Shown: piece after piece, positions 9,252-18,100 of the stretch
How the letters are laid out: every line of letters begins with the position of its first letter
Position numbering within the stretch: position 1 is the first letter of the stretch
Source of the DNA: Microbacterium sp. 4R-513
GTDB lineage: Bacteria > Actinomycetota > Actinomycetes > Actinomycetales > Microbacteriaceae
Assembly (NCBI RefSeq): GCF_011046485.1
Contig: NZ_CP049256.1
Location: 1,984,001-2,048,000 of the forward strand
DNA length: 64,000 bases
Reading direction: 5' to 3'
Translations under genes and position numbers: made by a program
Notes under the pieces: model-generated
Told to the model about the DNA's origin: nothing
Databases searched by the model: none
The model's input: only the letters and a program-made list of their open reading frames with translations

Positions 9252-10388
9252 TCAGAGAGTCGACGCGAGCGGATCGAAGTCCGCTGGGATCGAGCCGACC
9301 TCGTCGAGCGTGCTCTCGACCGGCACGAACGTGCGCTGCTCGACGGCCTCCTCGATCGACAGGAGCGTGTCGAGCACGTGGTAGCCGAATCGGCCCGTCG
9401 CGACGTGGGGGCGACCTGCGCGGATGGACCGCGCCATGTCGAGCAGGCCGAGGCCGCGACCGGCGAGGACGCCCTCCTGCGGAACGTCGATGACCTCCTG
9501 CACGACGGGAGCCGGCGGCACGACGGCTTCCTTGAGCGGACGCGTGATGGTGATCGCGCCGCCGAACGTGTTCGGGTCGGGGATGACCATCGTGCCCTCG
9601 GTGCCCGTGATCTCGACGACGCCGTGGCGGAACAGCGGCGAATCGACGCTGTAGAGGCTCTGGGCCTGCGCGCCCTGCTCGAAGGCGATGAGTGCCGACA
9701 CCGTCGACGGGATCTCGACGGGGAAGTCCTCGCCGGCCTGAGGACCGACCTGCACCTGGCGTGTCTCGGAGCCCTTGAGACCGAGCGCGGCGACGGCGGC
9801 GACCGGTCCGAAGACGTGGATGAGAGCCGAGACGTAGTACGGGCCCATGTCGAGGAGCGGTCCGCCGCCGCGGGCGTACAGGAATCCGGGGTTGGGGTGG
9901 AAGATCTCCGGGCCCTGCCACTGGAAGCTCGTCGACGCGACGAGGGGGCGGCCGATGTCGCCGCGCGCGATCGCCCGCTTGGCGGTCTGGATGCCGGGGC
10001 CGAGGACCGTGTCGGGGGCGAGGCCGACGCGCAGGCCCGCGGCATCCGCCTTCTCGAGCATCCCGAGCGACGATTCGCGGTCGACACCGATGGGCTTCTC
10101 GCTCCAGACGTGCTTGCCGGCGGCGAGGATCGCCTCGGACACCTCGACGTGCGTCGCAGGGATCGTCAGATTGACGACGATCTCGATGTCGGGGTGGTCG
10201 AGCACGACGTCGACCCCGCCCGCCGAGGGAACGCCGTACTTGGCGGCCTGCTCACGTGCGCGGTCTTCGAGGAGGTCGCCGATGGCGAGCACCCGCACGT
10301 CGGGGAAGCTCGTGAGGTGGGTGAGGTACTGGTCGCTGATGTTTCCCGCGCCGATGAGGCCGACGCCGACGGGACCCGACGACGCCAT
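9252..10388 (-). CDS. Gfo/Idh/MocA-family NAD(P)-dependent dehydrogenase
   Basis: 378-residue cytoplasmic oxidoreductase for a sugar, cyclitol or derivative. N-terminal Rossmann domain with GLIGAGNISDQYL near residues 9-21; SEKPIG near residue 94 supplies the family EKP motif; the C-terminal alpha/beta domain begins with GRPLVASTSF and contains GGGPLLDMGPYYVSAL, whose Asp belongs to the catalytic face. The ATG at 10388 overlaps the upstream isomerase stop by one base, so the two form an operon. It is closely similar in plan to the second family member at 24736. The adjacent TetR regulator and shared operator suggest induction by a carbohydrate-like effector; the substrate cannot be read. Confidence 0.9.
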   Translation of the reverse strand: MASSGPVGVGLIGAGNISDQYLTHLTSFPDVRVLAIGDLLEDRAREQAAKYGVPSAGGVDVVLDHPDIEIVVNLTIPATHVEVSEAILAAGKHVWSEKPIGVDRESSLGMLEKADAAGLRVGLAPDTVLGPGIQTAKRAIARGDIGRPLVASTSFQWQGPEIFHPNPGFLYARGGGPLLDMGPYYVSALIHVFGPVAAVAALGLKGSETRQVQVGPQAGEDFPVEIPSTVSALIAFEQGAQAQSLYSVDSPLFRHGVVEITGTEGTMVIPDPNTFGGAITITRPLKEAVVPPAPVVQEVIDVPQEGVLAGRGLGLLDMARSIRAGRPHVATGRFGYHVLDTLLSIEEAVEQRTFVPVESTLDEVGSIPADFDPLASTL

Positions 10389-11191
10389 CAGCGGACGATC
10401 CCGTCGAGGTAGACGCGGCTCTTCTCGATCGCGTCGTAGAGGTCGCCGTTGTAGTGATCGAACTCGACGATCGCGAGCTCGAGTGCGGGGGCCGCCTCGA
10501 TGGCCTCGGCCAGCGGCACGACGCCCTCGCCGGCGGGCACCTGATCGGCCGGGGGATAGGCGGCGAGGGCCTCGGCGTCGAGCGTGCCGTCCTTGGCATG
10601 AACCGCGACCACGCGGTCGCCGAGGCGCTGCAGGAGCTCGACCGGGTCGACTCCGCCCCGCTGAACCCAGTACAGGTCGACCTCGAGCACGACGCGCGGG
10701 TCGAGGAGGCCGGCGAGCACTTCGAGGCCCGTCGTGCCGTCGAAGGTCGCCTCGAGCTCGTGCGCATGGTTGTGGTAGCCGACGCGGATGCCCTCGGTCG
10801 CGCCGATCTCGGCGGCGGCGTTGAGCAGGCGCGCGGTCTCTTCGATCTGCTCGACCGACTGCCAGCGCTCGGGCGCCGTGTAGGGGTCGATCACGATCTC
10901 CATCCCGAGCGTCTTCGCGGCGGCGAAGACCTCGGCCGGAGGCGGCACGGGCAGCGAGGTTCCGCTGCCGTCCGGATTGACGAACGACTCGGACGCGAGG
11001 AACGCGTGGCCCGATGGCGCCGCGATGCCGTGCGCCGTCAGCGCCGCGGCGAGGGGCTCGGCGCGACGGACGAAGTCGTAGGGCTCGGCGGCGGTGAAAC
11101 CGCGGGCGGCGACCTCGGCCAGGGTGCCGTCGAGGTCGCTCTCGAGCGCCTCGCGGAGGGTGAACAGCTGGATGGACGTGAGGACCGGCAT
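10388..11191 (-). CDS. Sugar phosphate isomerase/epimerase (xylose isomerase-like TIM barrel)
   Basis: 267 residues of the AP-endonuclease-2-like TIM-barrel family that includes inosose isomerases and hydroxypyruvate isomerases. Visible: SIQLFTLREALESDL at the N terminus, GYHNHAHEL (metal-site His residues), VVLEVDLYWVQRGG with the metal-ligand Glu and Asp, and VEFDHYNGD near the C terminus. It heads an operon with the dehydrogenase and is divergent from a TetR regulator across a 22-base palindrome. Together the pair would oxidise and isomerise one sugar or cyclitol; which one is unknown. Confidence 0.88.
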   Translation of the reverse strand: MPVLTSIQLFTLREALESDLDGTLAEVAARGFTAAEPYDFVRRAEPLAAALTAHGIAAPSGHAFLASESFVNPDGSGTSLPVPPPAEVFAAAKTLGMEIVIDPYTAPERWQSVEQIEETARLLNAAAEIGATEGIRVGYHNHAHELEATFDGTTGLEVLAGLLDPRVVLEVDLYWVQRGGVDPVELLQRLGDRVVAVHAKDGTLDAEALAAYPPADQVPAGEGVVPLAEAIEAAPALELAIVEFDHYNGDLYDAIEKSRVYLDGIVR

Positions 11192-11261
11192 CGGTCAGCG
11201 CTCCTAGATTCGGCGATGAAAGGGACGAGGCATCCGCTCGTGCACGGTCAACGTAGCACAG

Positions 11262-11283
11262 AAAACCTCCGCGTGGAGGTTTT
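11262..11283. promoter_or_regulatory. Palindromic operator between TetR gene and isomerase-dehydrogenase operon
   Basis: AAAACCTCC, four bases, GGAGGTTTT: nine-base perfect inverted repeat, 22 bases in all. It sits between divergent genes. A TAGGAT -10 candidate for the TetR gene lies at 11290-11295, placing the transcript start near the ATG at 11302 (leaderless). A TACGTT -10 candidate for the other direction lies at 11255-11250. One bound regulator could block both. Confidence 0.7.
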
Positions 11284-11301
11284 TCCGGATAGGATGCCGA
11301 C

Positions 11302-11904
11302 ATGACCGACGATGCCCCTCCGGCCCGTTCCCGCGGGTCGTATGCCAAGGGCGTCGCACGCCGGCAGGAGATCCTCGACCGGGCGATCGAGGTGTTCGCC
11401 GAGCGCGGGTCCGACAAGACGAGCCTGCGGTCGATCGCGCAGGAGGTCGGGGTGACGCACGCCGCGCTCACCCACTACTTCGGGTCACTCGAGGAACTGC
11501 TCGTCGAGGTGTACCGCGAGTCGGAGAGGCGAGGCGACAGGCTCGATCCGCATCCCCCCGAAGCGACGCCGATCGCGATGATGCAGGAGTCCGCGCGGCG
11601 CAATCGCGCCGTCGCAGGCCTCGTGCAGCTCTACTCGACCCTTGTGGCGGCCGCGCTCGAAGAGGGGCACCCGGCCGCACGGGAGTTCGCCACCACGCGC
11701 TTCGCAGTGCTGCGCCACGACATCGCCGAACGTGTGCGGATCAACCAGGCAGAGGGCGTGCTGCGCGACGATGTCGACCCCGAGGCGGTGGCGGCACTCG
11801 TGATCGCGGCATCCGACGGCCTGCAGACCCAGTGGCTGCTCGACCCGGACGCTCCGCAGGACGCGGCGCTCGCGCTGCTGGAGAAGCTGCTCGCGCACCC
11901 CTGA
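11302..11904 (+). CDS. TetR/AcrR-family transcriptional regulator
   Basis: 200 residues. The N-terminal helix-turn-helix is clear: ARRQEILDRAIEVFAERG, then TSLRSIAQEVGVTHAALTHYFGS with the diagnostic HYF at residues 54-56; the C-terminal two-thirds is a helical ligand-binding and dimer domain. The short 5' leader suggests leaderless translation. It is divergent from the sugar isomerase-dehydrogenase operon and overlaps a strong palindrome, so it most likely represses that operon and itself. Confidence 0.9.
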   Translation: MTDDAPPARSRGSYAKGVARRQEILDRAIEVFAERGSDKTSLRSIAQEVGVTHAALTHYFGSLEELLVEVYRESERRGDRLDPHPPEATPIAMMQESARRNRAVAGLVQLYSTLVAAALEEGHPAAREFATTRFAVLRHDIAERVRINQAEGVLRDDVDPEAVAALVIAASDGLQTQWLLDPDAPQDAALALLEKLLAHP

Positions 11905-11942
11905 GCGGGCTCCCCTTCCCCTTCCATTTTACGGGCGGGACG

Positions 11943-11961
11943 GGGGCTTGCGGCAAGGGCC
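11943..11961 (+). promoter_or_regulatory. Rifamycin-associated element (RAE) upstream of helR
   Basis: GGGGCTTGCGGCAAGGGCC, continuing into a run of C. This matches, as I recall it, the 19-base inverted-repeat element that actinobacteria place before rifamycin-inducible resistance genes. TTGCGG inside it (11948-11953) can serve as -35, with CAGAAT at 11973-11978 as -10. The next gene is the HelD-type ATPase at 12049. Confidence 0.8.
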
Positions 11962-12048
11962 CCCCGAGGGGGCAGAATCGATCCCCGCTTCGCTCTCGGC
12001 GCGCCCATCGGCCGCGTCGCTGAGCGTCCTCGGAAGTGGAGCCACCCC

Positions 12049-14217
12049 ATGACACCCCTCACCACCAGCGCCTTCGACCTGCCCCCGAACCTCGCCGCCA
12101 AGGCGGACCCGGCTCTCATCGAGACCGACGAGCGCCACTTCGTCGCGATCGCCGAGAGCCTCGCGGAGACCCTCGCCGAGCTCTCCGAACGACTCGACGC
12201 CCTCCGTCTCCTGCCCGGCGGCAAGGGGCAGGCCGCCCTGGAACGCGACCTCGAGATCCACCGCGTGAGCGCACGCCTGCGGGCTCTGCGCCGCTTCAGC
12301 CTCGACCTGTGCCTCGGGCGCATCGTGCCCGAGGGCGGCGGAGAGCCCGTGTACATCGGACGCTTCGGGTTGACCGACAGCGCGGGGCGTCGCCTGCTGG
12401 TCGACTGGCGCGCGCCCGCGGCCGAGCCCTTCTTCGCGGCGACGCACGCCCACCCCCAGGGCCTGGCGAGCCGCCGGCGCTATCGCTGGGGAAGCGGCCG
12501 GGTGCGTGACTACTGGGACGAGGTGTTCACGCCGGCGGGCCTCGAGTCCCAAGCCGCGCTCGATGACCAGTCGGCCTTCATCGCGAGCCTCGGAGCCGAC
12601 CGGTCGGCGCGCATGCGCGACGTGCTCGGCACGATCCAGGCCGACCAGGACGCGATCATCCGCGCGGGCTCCGAGGGCGCGCTCGTCGTCGACGGCGGGC
12701 CGGGTACTGGCAAGACGGTCGTGGCGCTGCACCGCGCCGCGTACCTCCTCTACGCCGACCCCCGCCTCGGCGAAGGGAGCGGCGGCGTGCTCTTCGTCGG
12801 ACCGCACGAGCAGTACCTCGCCTACGTCTCGGACGTCCTGCCGAGCCTCGGCGAGGAGTCCGTGCAGACCTGCATGGTGCGCGATCTCGTGCGGGAGGGT
12901 GCGGCGGCGCGGCCCGAGGCCGACCCGGTCGTCGCTCGGCTCAAGGCCGATGCGCGCATGGTCGACGCCATCGAGCCGGCCGTGGCCCTCTACGAGGAGC
13001 CGCCGACGAAGGCCCTCGTGATCGAGACGCCGTGGACCGAGCTCGTTCTGACCCCGGACGACTGGGCTGAGGCGTTCGCCTCGCCGGAGCCCGGCACGCC
13101 GCACAACGAGGCGCGCGACCAGGTGTGGGAGACAGTGCTCGAGATCCTCGGCGACCAGGTGGGCGAACGGCTCGGCGACGACGACGCCCCGCCGCCGCAC
13201 CAGCTGCGCCGTGTGCTCGCCCGCCACGAGGAGCTGTCCCGCGCCTTTCAGCGCTCGTGGCCGCTGATCGAGGCATCCGTCGTCGTCGCCGACCTGTGGT
13301 CGGTCCCCGCGTACCTGCGCCGCTGCGCTCCGTGGCTCACGGCCGGCGAGGTCGCGCTCCTGCAGCGGACGGATGCCTCGGCCTGGACCGAGTCGGACCT
13401 CCCGCTCCTAGACGCCGCCCGCCAGCGCCTGGGTGACCCGGCCGCCTCCCGGCGCCGGCAGCAGCGCGAGGCGACGCTCGCGGCCGAGCGGGCCGAGCGC
13501 GAGCGGGTCGCCGACGAGCTGATCGCCGCAGACGACTCCGAGATGATGATCATGACGATGCTGCGGGGGCAAGACTTCGTGAACTCGCTGGACGACGAGT
13601 CCGGGGTCGTGCGGGCCGACGCGGACCTGCTGGCGGGTCCGTTCGCGCACATCATCGTCGACGAGGCTCAGGAGCTGACCGATGCGCAGTGGCGGATGCT
13701 GCTGAGCCGCTGCCCGTCGCGCAGTTTCACGATCGTCGGCGACCGCGCGCAGGCGCGGCACGGCTTCACGGAGTCGTGGGAGGAGCGACTCGCCGGGATC
13801 GGACTGCGAGATGTCTCGCTGGCGGCGCTCACGATCAACTACCGCACTCCCGAAGAGGTCATGGCGGCGGCCGAGCCCGTCATCCGCGCTGCGATCCCCG
13901 ATGCCAACGTGCCGACATCGATCCGTGCGGCGGGTGTGCCCGTCCGCTACGGGCCGGCGTCGGAGCGCGACGCGATCGTCGCGGAGTGGCTCGCCGCGCA
14001 CGCCGAGGGCGAGGGGGTCGCGTGCGTCATCGGCGATCCGTCGTTCGGCGATTCGGCGCGCGTGCGCTCGCTCGACCCCGAGCACGTCAAGGGCCTCGAG
14101 TTCGATCTCGTGGTGGTCGTCGATCCCGACGACTTCGGCGGAGGGATCGAGGGCGCGGTCGACCGCTATGTCGCGATGACGCGGGCGACGCAGCAGCTCG
14201 CGATTCTCACGAGCTGA
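12049..14217 (+). CDS. helR: RNA polymerase-recycling motor ATPase, HelR/HelD class
   Basis: 722-residue superfamily-1 helicase-like protein. HelD proteins enter RNA polymerase channels and pry it off DNA; the actinobacterial HelR subset also displaces rifamycins and confers tolerance. Visible: long N-terminal coiled helices (SLAETLAELSERLDAL), GRFGLTDSAGRRLLVDWRAP typical of HelD, Walker A GGPGTGKT at residues 216-223, an insertion of about 300 residues, Walker B region IIVDEAQEL (Asp538-Glu539), QARHGF, LTINYRTPEEV, and a C-terminal VAMTRATQQL. It is monocistronic and preceded by a rifamycin-associated element, which supports the HelR assignment over a general helicase. Confidence 0.92.
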   Translation: MTPLTTSAFDLPPNLAAKADPALIETDERHFVAIAESLAETLAELSERLDALRLLPGGKGQAALERDLEIHRVSARLRALRRFSLDLCLGRIVPEGGGEPVYIGRFGLTDSAGRRLLVDWRAPAAEPFFAATHAHPQGLASRRRYRWGSGRVRDYWDEVFTPAGLESQAALDDQSAFIASLGADRSARMRDVLGTIQADQDAIIRAGSEGALVVDGGPGTGKTVVALHRAAYLLYADPRLGEGSGGVLFVGPHEQYLAYVSDVLPSLGEESVQTCMVRDLVREGAAARPEADPVVARLKADARMVDAIEPAVALYEEPPTKALVIETPWTELVLTPDDWAEAFASPEPGTPHNEARDQVWETVLEILGDQVGERLGDDDAPPPHQLRRVLARHEELSRAFQRSWPLIEASVVVADLWSVPAYLRRCAPWLTAGEVALLQRTDASAWTESDLPLLDAARQRLGDPAASRRRQQREATLAAERAERERVADELIAADDSEMMIMTMLRGQDFVNSLDDESGVVRADADLLAGPFAHIIVDEAQELTDAQWRMLLSRCPSRSFTIVGDRAQARHGFTESWEERLAGIGLRDVSLAALTINYRTPEEVMAAAEPVIRAAIPDANVPTSIRAAGVPVRYGPASERDAIVAEWLAAHAEGEGVACVIGDPSFGDSARVRSLDPEHVKGLEFDLVVVVDPDDFGGGIEGAVDRYVAMTRATQQLAILTS

Positions 14218-14256
14218 CCCCCGTCGTCTTCGCGGGGTCGAGGCATCCGTCGACCG

Positions 14257-14312
14257 CCGCACTTTCCTGCGAACGCGGCGTCGCCCGACGGGGCGTTCGC
14301 AGGAAAGTGCGG
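14257..14312. repeat. Perfect 20-base inverted repeat after helR
   Basis: Arms 14257-14276 (CCGCACTTTCCTGCGAACGC) and 14293-14312 are perfectly complementary. The 16-base loop can itself fold through CGTCG and CGACG. It starts 40 bases after the helR stop and 65 bases before the MarR start. It has no T tract, so it is a weak terminator candidate at best; perfect long arms suggest a repetitive palindromic element. Confidence 0.75.
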
Positions 14313-14376
14313 CCCTCGAGACGGCCGGCCCGTGCGGCGCGTGCCCCGGTGCGCACGGAACAAGTACGGTCGAAGC

Positions 14377-14910
14377 ATGGCCGTGCGGGATGACGAGGTC
14401 GATCTGCTCATCGACGCGTGGTCGCAGCGGCTGCCCGACGTCGACCTCACGCCCCTCGACGTCATGTCGCGGCTGCGTCGCGTCGCGGCACGCCTCGCTC
14501 GCCTCCGCGCGAGCGCGTTCCGCACGGCGAAGCTCGCGGCATGGGAGTTCGACGTGCTCGCGGCCCTCCGCCGCGCCGATCCGCCGCACCAGCTCGCGCC
14601 GGCGCAGCTCATCGAGCGGACGATGACGAGCAGCGCCGGCATGTCCGCGCGGCTCGCAAGCCTCATGGAGCGCGGCCTCATCGAGCGCAAGCGCAACCCG
14701 AACGATGGGCGCAGCATCCTGGTCCGCATCACCGACGAGGGAACGACCCGGGTCGACCTCGCCATGCGCGAGCTCGTGCGACGCGAGGAGGAGGCGCTCG
14801 CCGAGCTGTCGCCCCGCGACCGCGCGACCCTGATCGAGCTGCTGCGCGTGCTGATGGACGACGTGCCCGACGCGGGCGACGGGGAGGACGCCGAGCCCGA
14901 CGTGGGCTAG
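14377..14910 (+). CDS. MarR-family transcriptional regulator
   Basis: 177 residues with the winged helix in the middle: WEFDVLAALRRADPPHQLAPAQL, then TMTSSAGMSARLASLMERGLIERKRNPNDGRSILVRITDEG, where the recognition helix and the wing with its conserved NPNDGRS are obvious. A Glu/Leu-rich C-terminal helix completes the dimer domain and the tail is acidic. ATG at 14377 was chosen because upstream codons are rich in Arg and Cys and carry no homology. No partner gene is adjacent, so its target is unknown. Confidence 0.88.
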   Translation: MAVRDDEVDLLIDAWSQRLPDVDLTPLDVMSRLRRVAARLARLRASAFRTAKLAAWEFDVLAALRRADPPHQLAPAQLIERTMTSSAGMSARLASLMERGLIERKRNPNDGRSILVRITDEGTTRVDLAMRELVRREEEALAELSPRDRATLIELLRVLMDDVPDAGDGEDAEPDVG

Positions 14911-15103
14911 CGGTAGCTCGGGGATCGCGGTCGTCAGCCCGCCGTCGACGAGTGCGGTCGAGGGCACGCGCGCCTCCCGCGCGATGCCGCGCAGGCTCAC
15001 ACCGAGTCCGGGAGGATCGGATGCCGCGACTGCCTGCATGCAGACATTCGATCAACCGCGCACTCCGCGCCGCAACGACTCGGCGGGATCGGCTCGCCGG
15101 GCG
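14911..15103. other. Intergenic stretch with an unassigned short minus-strand frame
   Basis: Nearly 200 bases between the MarR stop and the surface-protein stop. A minus-strand frame from 15039 (MQAVAASDPPGLGVSLRGIA...) looks protein-like for about 40 codons before it becomes the antisense of the MarR gene. I could not link it to a family; it may be a gene remnant or chance. Confidence 0.25.
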
Positions 15104-18100
15104 TCAGACCTCGTTCCGGCTCCCCCGGCGTATCAGGATGAGCAGTGCGCCGCCGACGACGAGGAGAAGCGCGAAGGCGAGACCCGACCACGGTGCGCCG
15201 AGACCCGTCGGGGGAGCCCGCCCGAGGCTGCCGGCGGACTCGACGGGGGAGCGGGCGGGGCGTTCAGCTGCACGCTGGACTCGCCCGACTCGACGGTCAG
15301 ACCTTCGGCGCCGCCGAAGGCCGTCGCGGTCGCGGTGTCGCCGATGCGCCCGCGCTCGTACGCCGTCGGCGACACGATCATCGTGGCGTGGCACGTCATC
15401 GACTCGCCGGGTGCGAGCGTCGTCTGCGGGCAGGCCGGCGGTGCCGACAGCACATCCTCCGAGAACTCCTGGTTGTCCTCGACGGCGACGTCCGTGAGGG
15501 TCAGCGTGCCGGTGTTGGTCACGACGAAGCCGTAGACGATGACCTGCCCGGCCGCCGTCAGGCGCGTCGCATCCGCCGTCTTGACGATCGTCAGGGAGCG
15601 GGTCTGACCCGTCACCGGGATGGAGACGTCGTCCGGCTCCGACACCACCTGGGCGGCATCGCCCGGCGGCGAGCCGTGGGCCGTCGCGGTGTCGTCCAGT
15701 CGGCCGTTGTCGAGATCGGCCTGCGTCACGGTGTAGGTCGCGGTGCACGTCGTCGTCTGGCCCGGCGCGAGGGTCGTCTCCGCGCAGACGGGGTCGGCGT
15801 CCAGAGCGCCCGCCGGTGGCGCCTGGACATCGGCGACCCCCACGTTCGCGAGGGTCAGGGTGCCCGTGTTCGTCACGTCGAACGAGTAGCCGACGACCTG
15901 ACCGAGCGTCGTGATCTCATCGGTGTCGGACGACTTCACGAGCGCGATCGACGCCGACTGGTCCGTCACCGGGATGCTGACGGCGTCGGGCGTCGAGCGC
16001 ACGCGGAACGCGCCGTTCGGCGGGGAGCCGACCGAGGTCGCGGTGTCGTCGATGCGCCCGTTGTCGACGTCTGCCTGTGTCGCCGTGTACGTCGCGGTGC
16101 AGGTCGTCGAGGCGCCGGGGGCGAGCGTCGTGACGAGGCACGTGGGTGCGGCGTCGAGCGTACCGGCGGGCGGCGTCTGCACATCCTCGACTCCAACCTC
16201 CGTGAGCGTGAGGTCGCCGGTGTTGGTCACCACGAAGGTGTAGGTCACGACGTCGCCGACCGCCGTGATCTCCTCGAGGTCGGCCGACTTCTCGATCGAG
16301 ATCGACGGCACCTGGCCGGTCACCGGGATCGACACCTGATCGGGTGCCGAGACGACCGGAGCCCCGTCGTCGGGCGGGATCCCCTGCGCCGCGGCGGTGT
16401 CGTCGACGCGTCCGTGGTCGAGGTCGGCCTGCGTGACGGTGTAGGTCGCCGTGCACGTCGTGGACTCCAGCGGCTCGAGAGTCGTCTCGGGGCACGTCAC
16501 GGGCCCGTTCAGCGATCCGGCGGGGGCGAGCTGCTGATCGCTGACGACGATGTCGTGGAGCGTCAGTTCGCCCGTGTTCGTCACGAGGAACGAGTACGTG
16601 ACGATCTGGCCGACCTCGTCGATCGTCGTGCGGTCCGCCGTCTTGTCGAGCGTGATGCTCGCGGTGGCGTCGACCGGGATCGACACGGAGTCCTCGGGGG
16701 ACACGACAGGCGCCGCCGCGCCGGGGGGTGTTCCCGTCGCCGTCGCCGTGTCGTCGACCCGGCCGTGGTCGAGGTCCTCCTGGGTGACGGTGTACTCGGC
16801 CGTGCAGGTCGTCGAGGCACCCGGCGCCAGCGTCGTGACCGGACAGTCGACGGGCCCGTCGAGCGGCCCCGCGGGAGCGAGCGGCACGTCTGTCACGAAG
16901 ACGCCGGTGAGCGTGAGCGTGCCGGTGTTCGTCACGAGGAACGAGTAGATCACCGTCTGCCCGAGGGCATCGATGGTCTGCACGCTCGCCGACTTGTCGA
17001 GGGCGATGGACGCCGTCTGCCCCGCCACCGGGATCGACAGGTCGTCCGGAGCCGACTCGACCACGCCGCCGGCGGGCGGCGTCCCGATGGCGCGCGCCGT
17101 GTCGTCGACGCGCCCGTGGTCGATGTCGGCCTGCGTCGCCGTGTAGGTCGCTGTGCAGGTCGTCTGCGCTCCGGGCGCGAGCGACGTCGCGAGGCACACG
17201 GGCTGCGCGTCGAGCGCTCCGGCCGGCGGTGCCTGGACGTCGTCCACGGATACCTCGCTCAGGGTCAGGTCGCCCGTGTTCGTCACGAGGAACGAATAGG
17301 TCACGAGCTGTCCGACCGCCGTGAACTCCGCGCGGTCGGCCGACTTCTCGATCGAGATCGAGGGCACCTGGCCCGTCACGGGAATCGAGAGGTCGGCGGG
17401 CTCGGACTCGACGGCGGGTGCGTTTCCGGGCGGGTTGCCCGCAGCGGTCGCCGTGTCGTCGATCTTTCCGTTGTCGATGTCGGCCTGCGTCACGATGTAC
17501 GTGGCGCGGCACGTGGTCGACTCTCCCGGTGCGAGCGTCGTGCTGTCGCAGACGGGCGCCGCGTCGAGGTCTCCCGCAGGCGCGATCTGCACATCGGTCA
17601 CCGAGACGCCGGTGAGTGTCAGATCGCCCGTGTTCGTCACCTCGAAGGAGTATCCGACGACCTGGCCCGCGGCGGTGATCTCGTCGGTGTCGGCCGACTT
17701 CTCGAGCGCGATGGATGCCTCGGCATCCGTCACGGGGATCGAGAGCGCGTCCGGCTCCGACTGCACGAGCGGCAGGCCACCGGGCGGCGTGCCGAACGAC
17801 GCGGCGGAGTCGTCGACTCTGCCGTTGTCGATGTCGGCCTGCGTCACGGTGTAGGTCGCCGTGCACGTCGTCGTCTCACCGGGGTCGAGCGTCGTGTCGG
17901 CGCAGACGGGCGCGGCGTCCAGCGCTCCCGCGGGTGGTGTCTGCGTGTCTGTCACCCCGACGTTCGTGAGTGCGAGCTCGCCGGTGTTCTCGACGAGGAA
18001 CGAATAGCCGACGACCTGGCCCACCTCGGTGATCTCGTCGGTGTCGGCGGACTTGACGATGCTGATGTCCGCGAGCGGAGTGGCGGCGAGGTCGACGTTC

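Noticed and set aside
15104..15250. Canonical LPXTG sortase signal at the end of the surface protein
   Set aside because: The repaired C terminus has a helix and a positive tail, but the motif is APPTG rather than LPXTG. It is recorded as sortase-like only.
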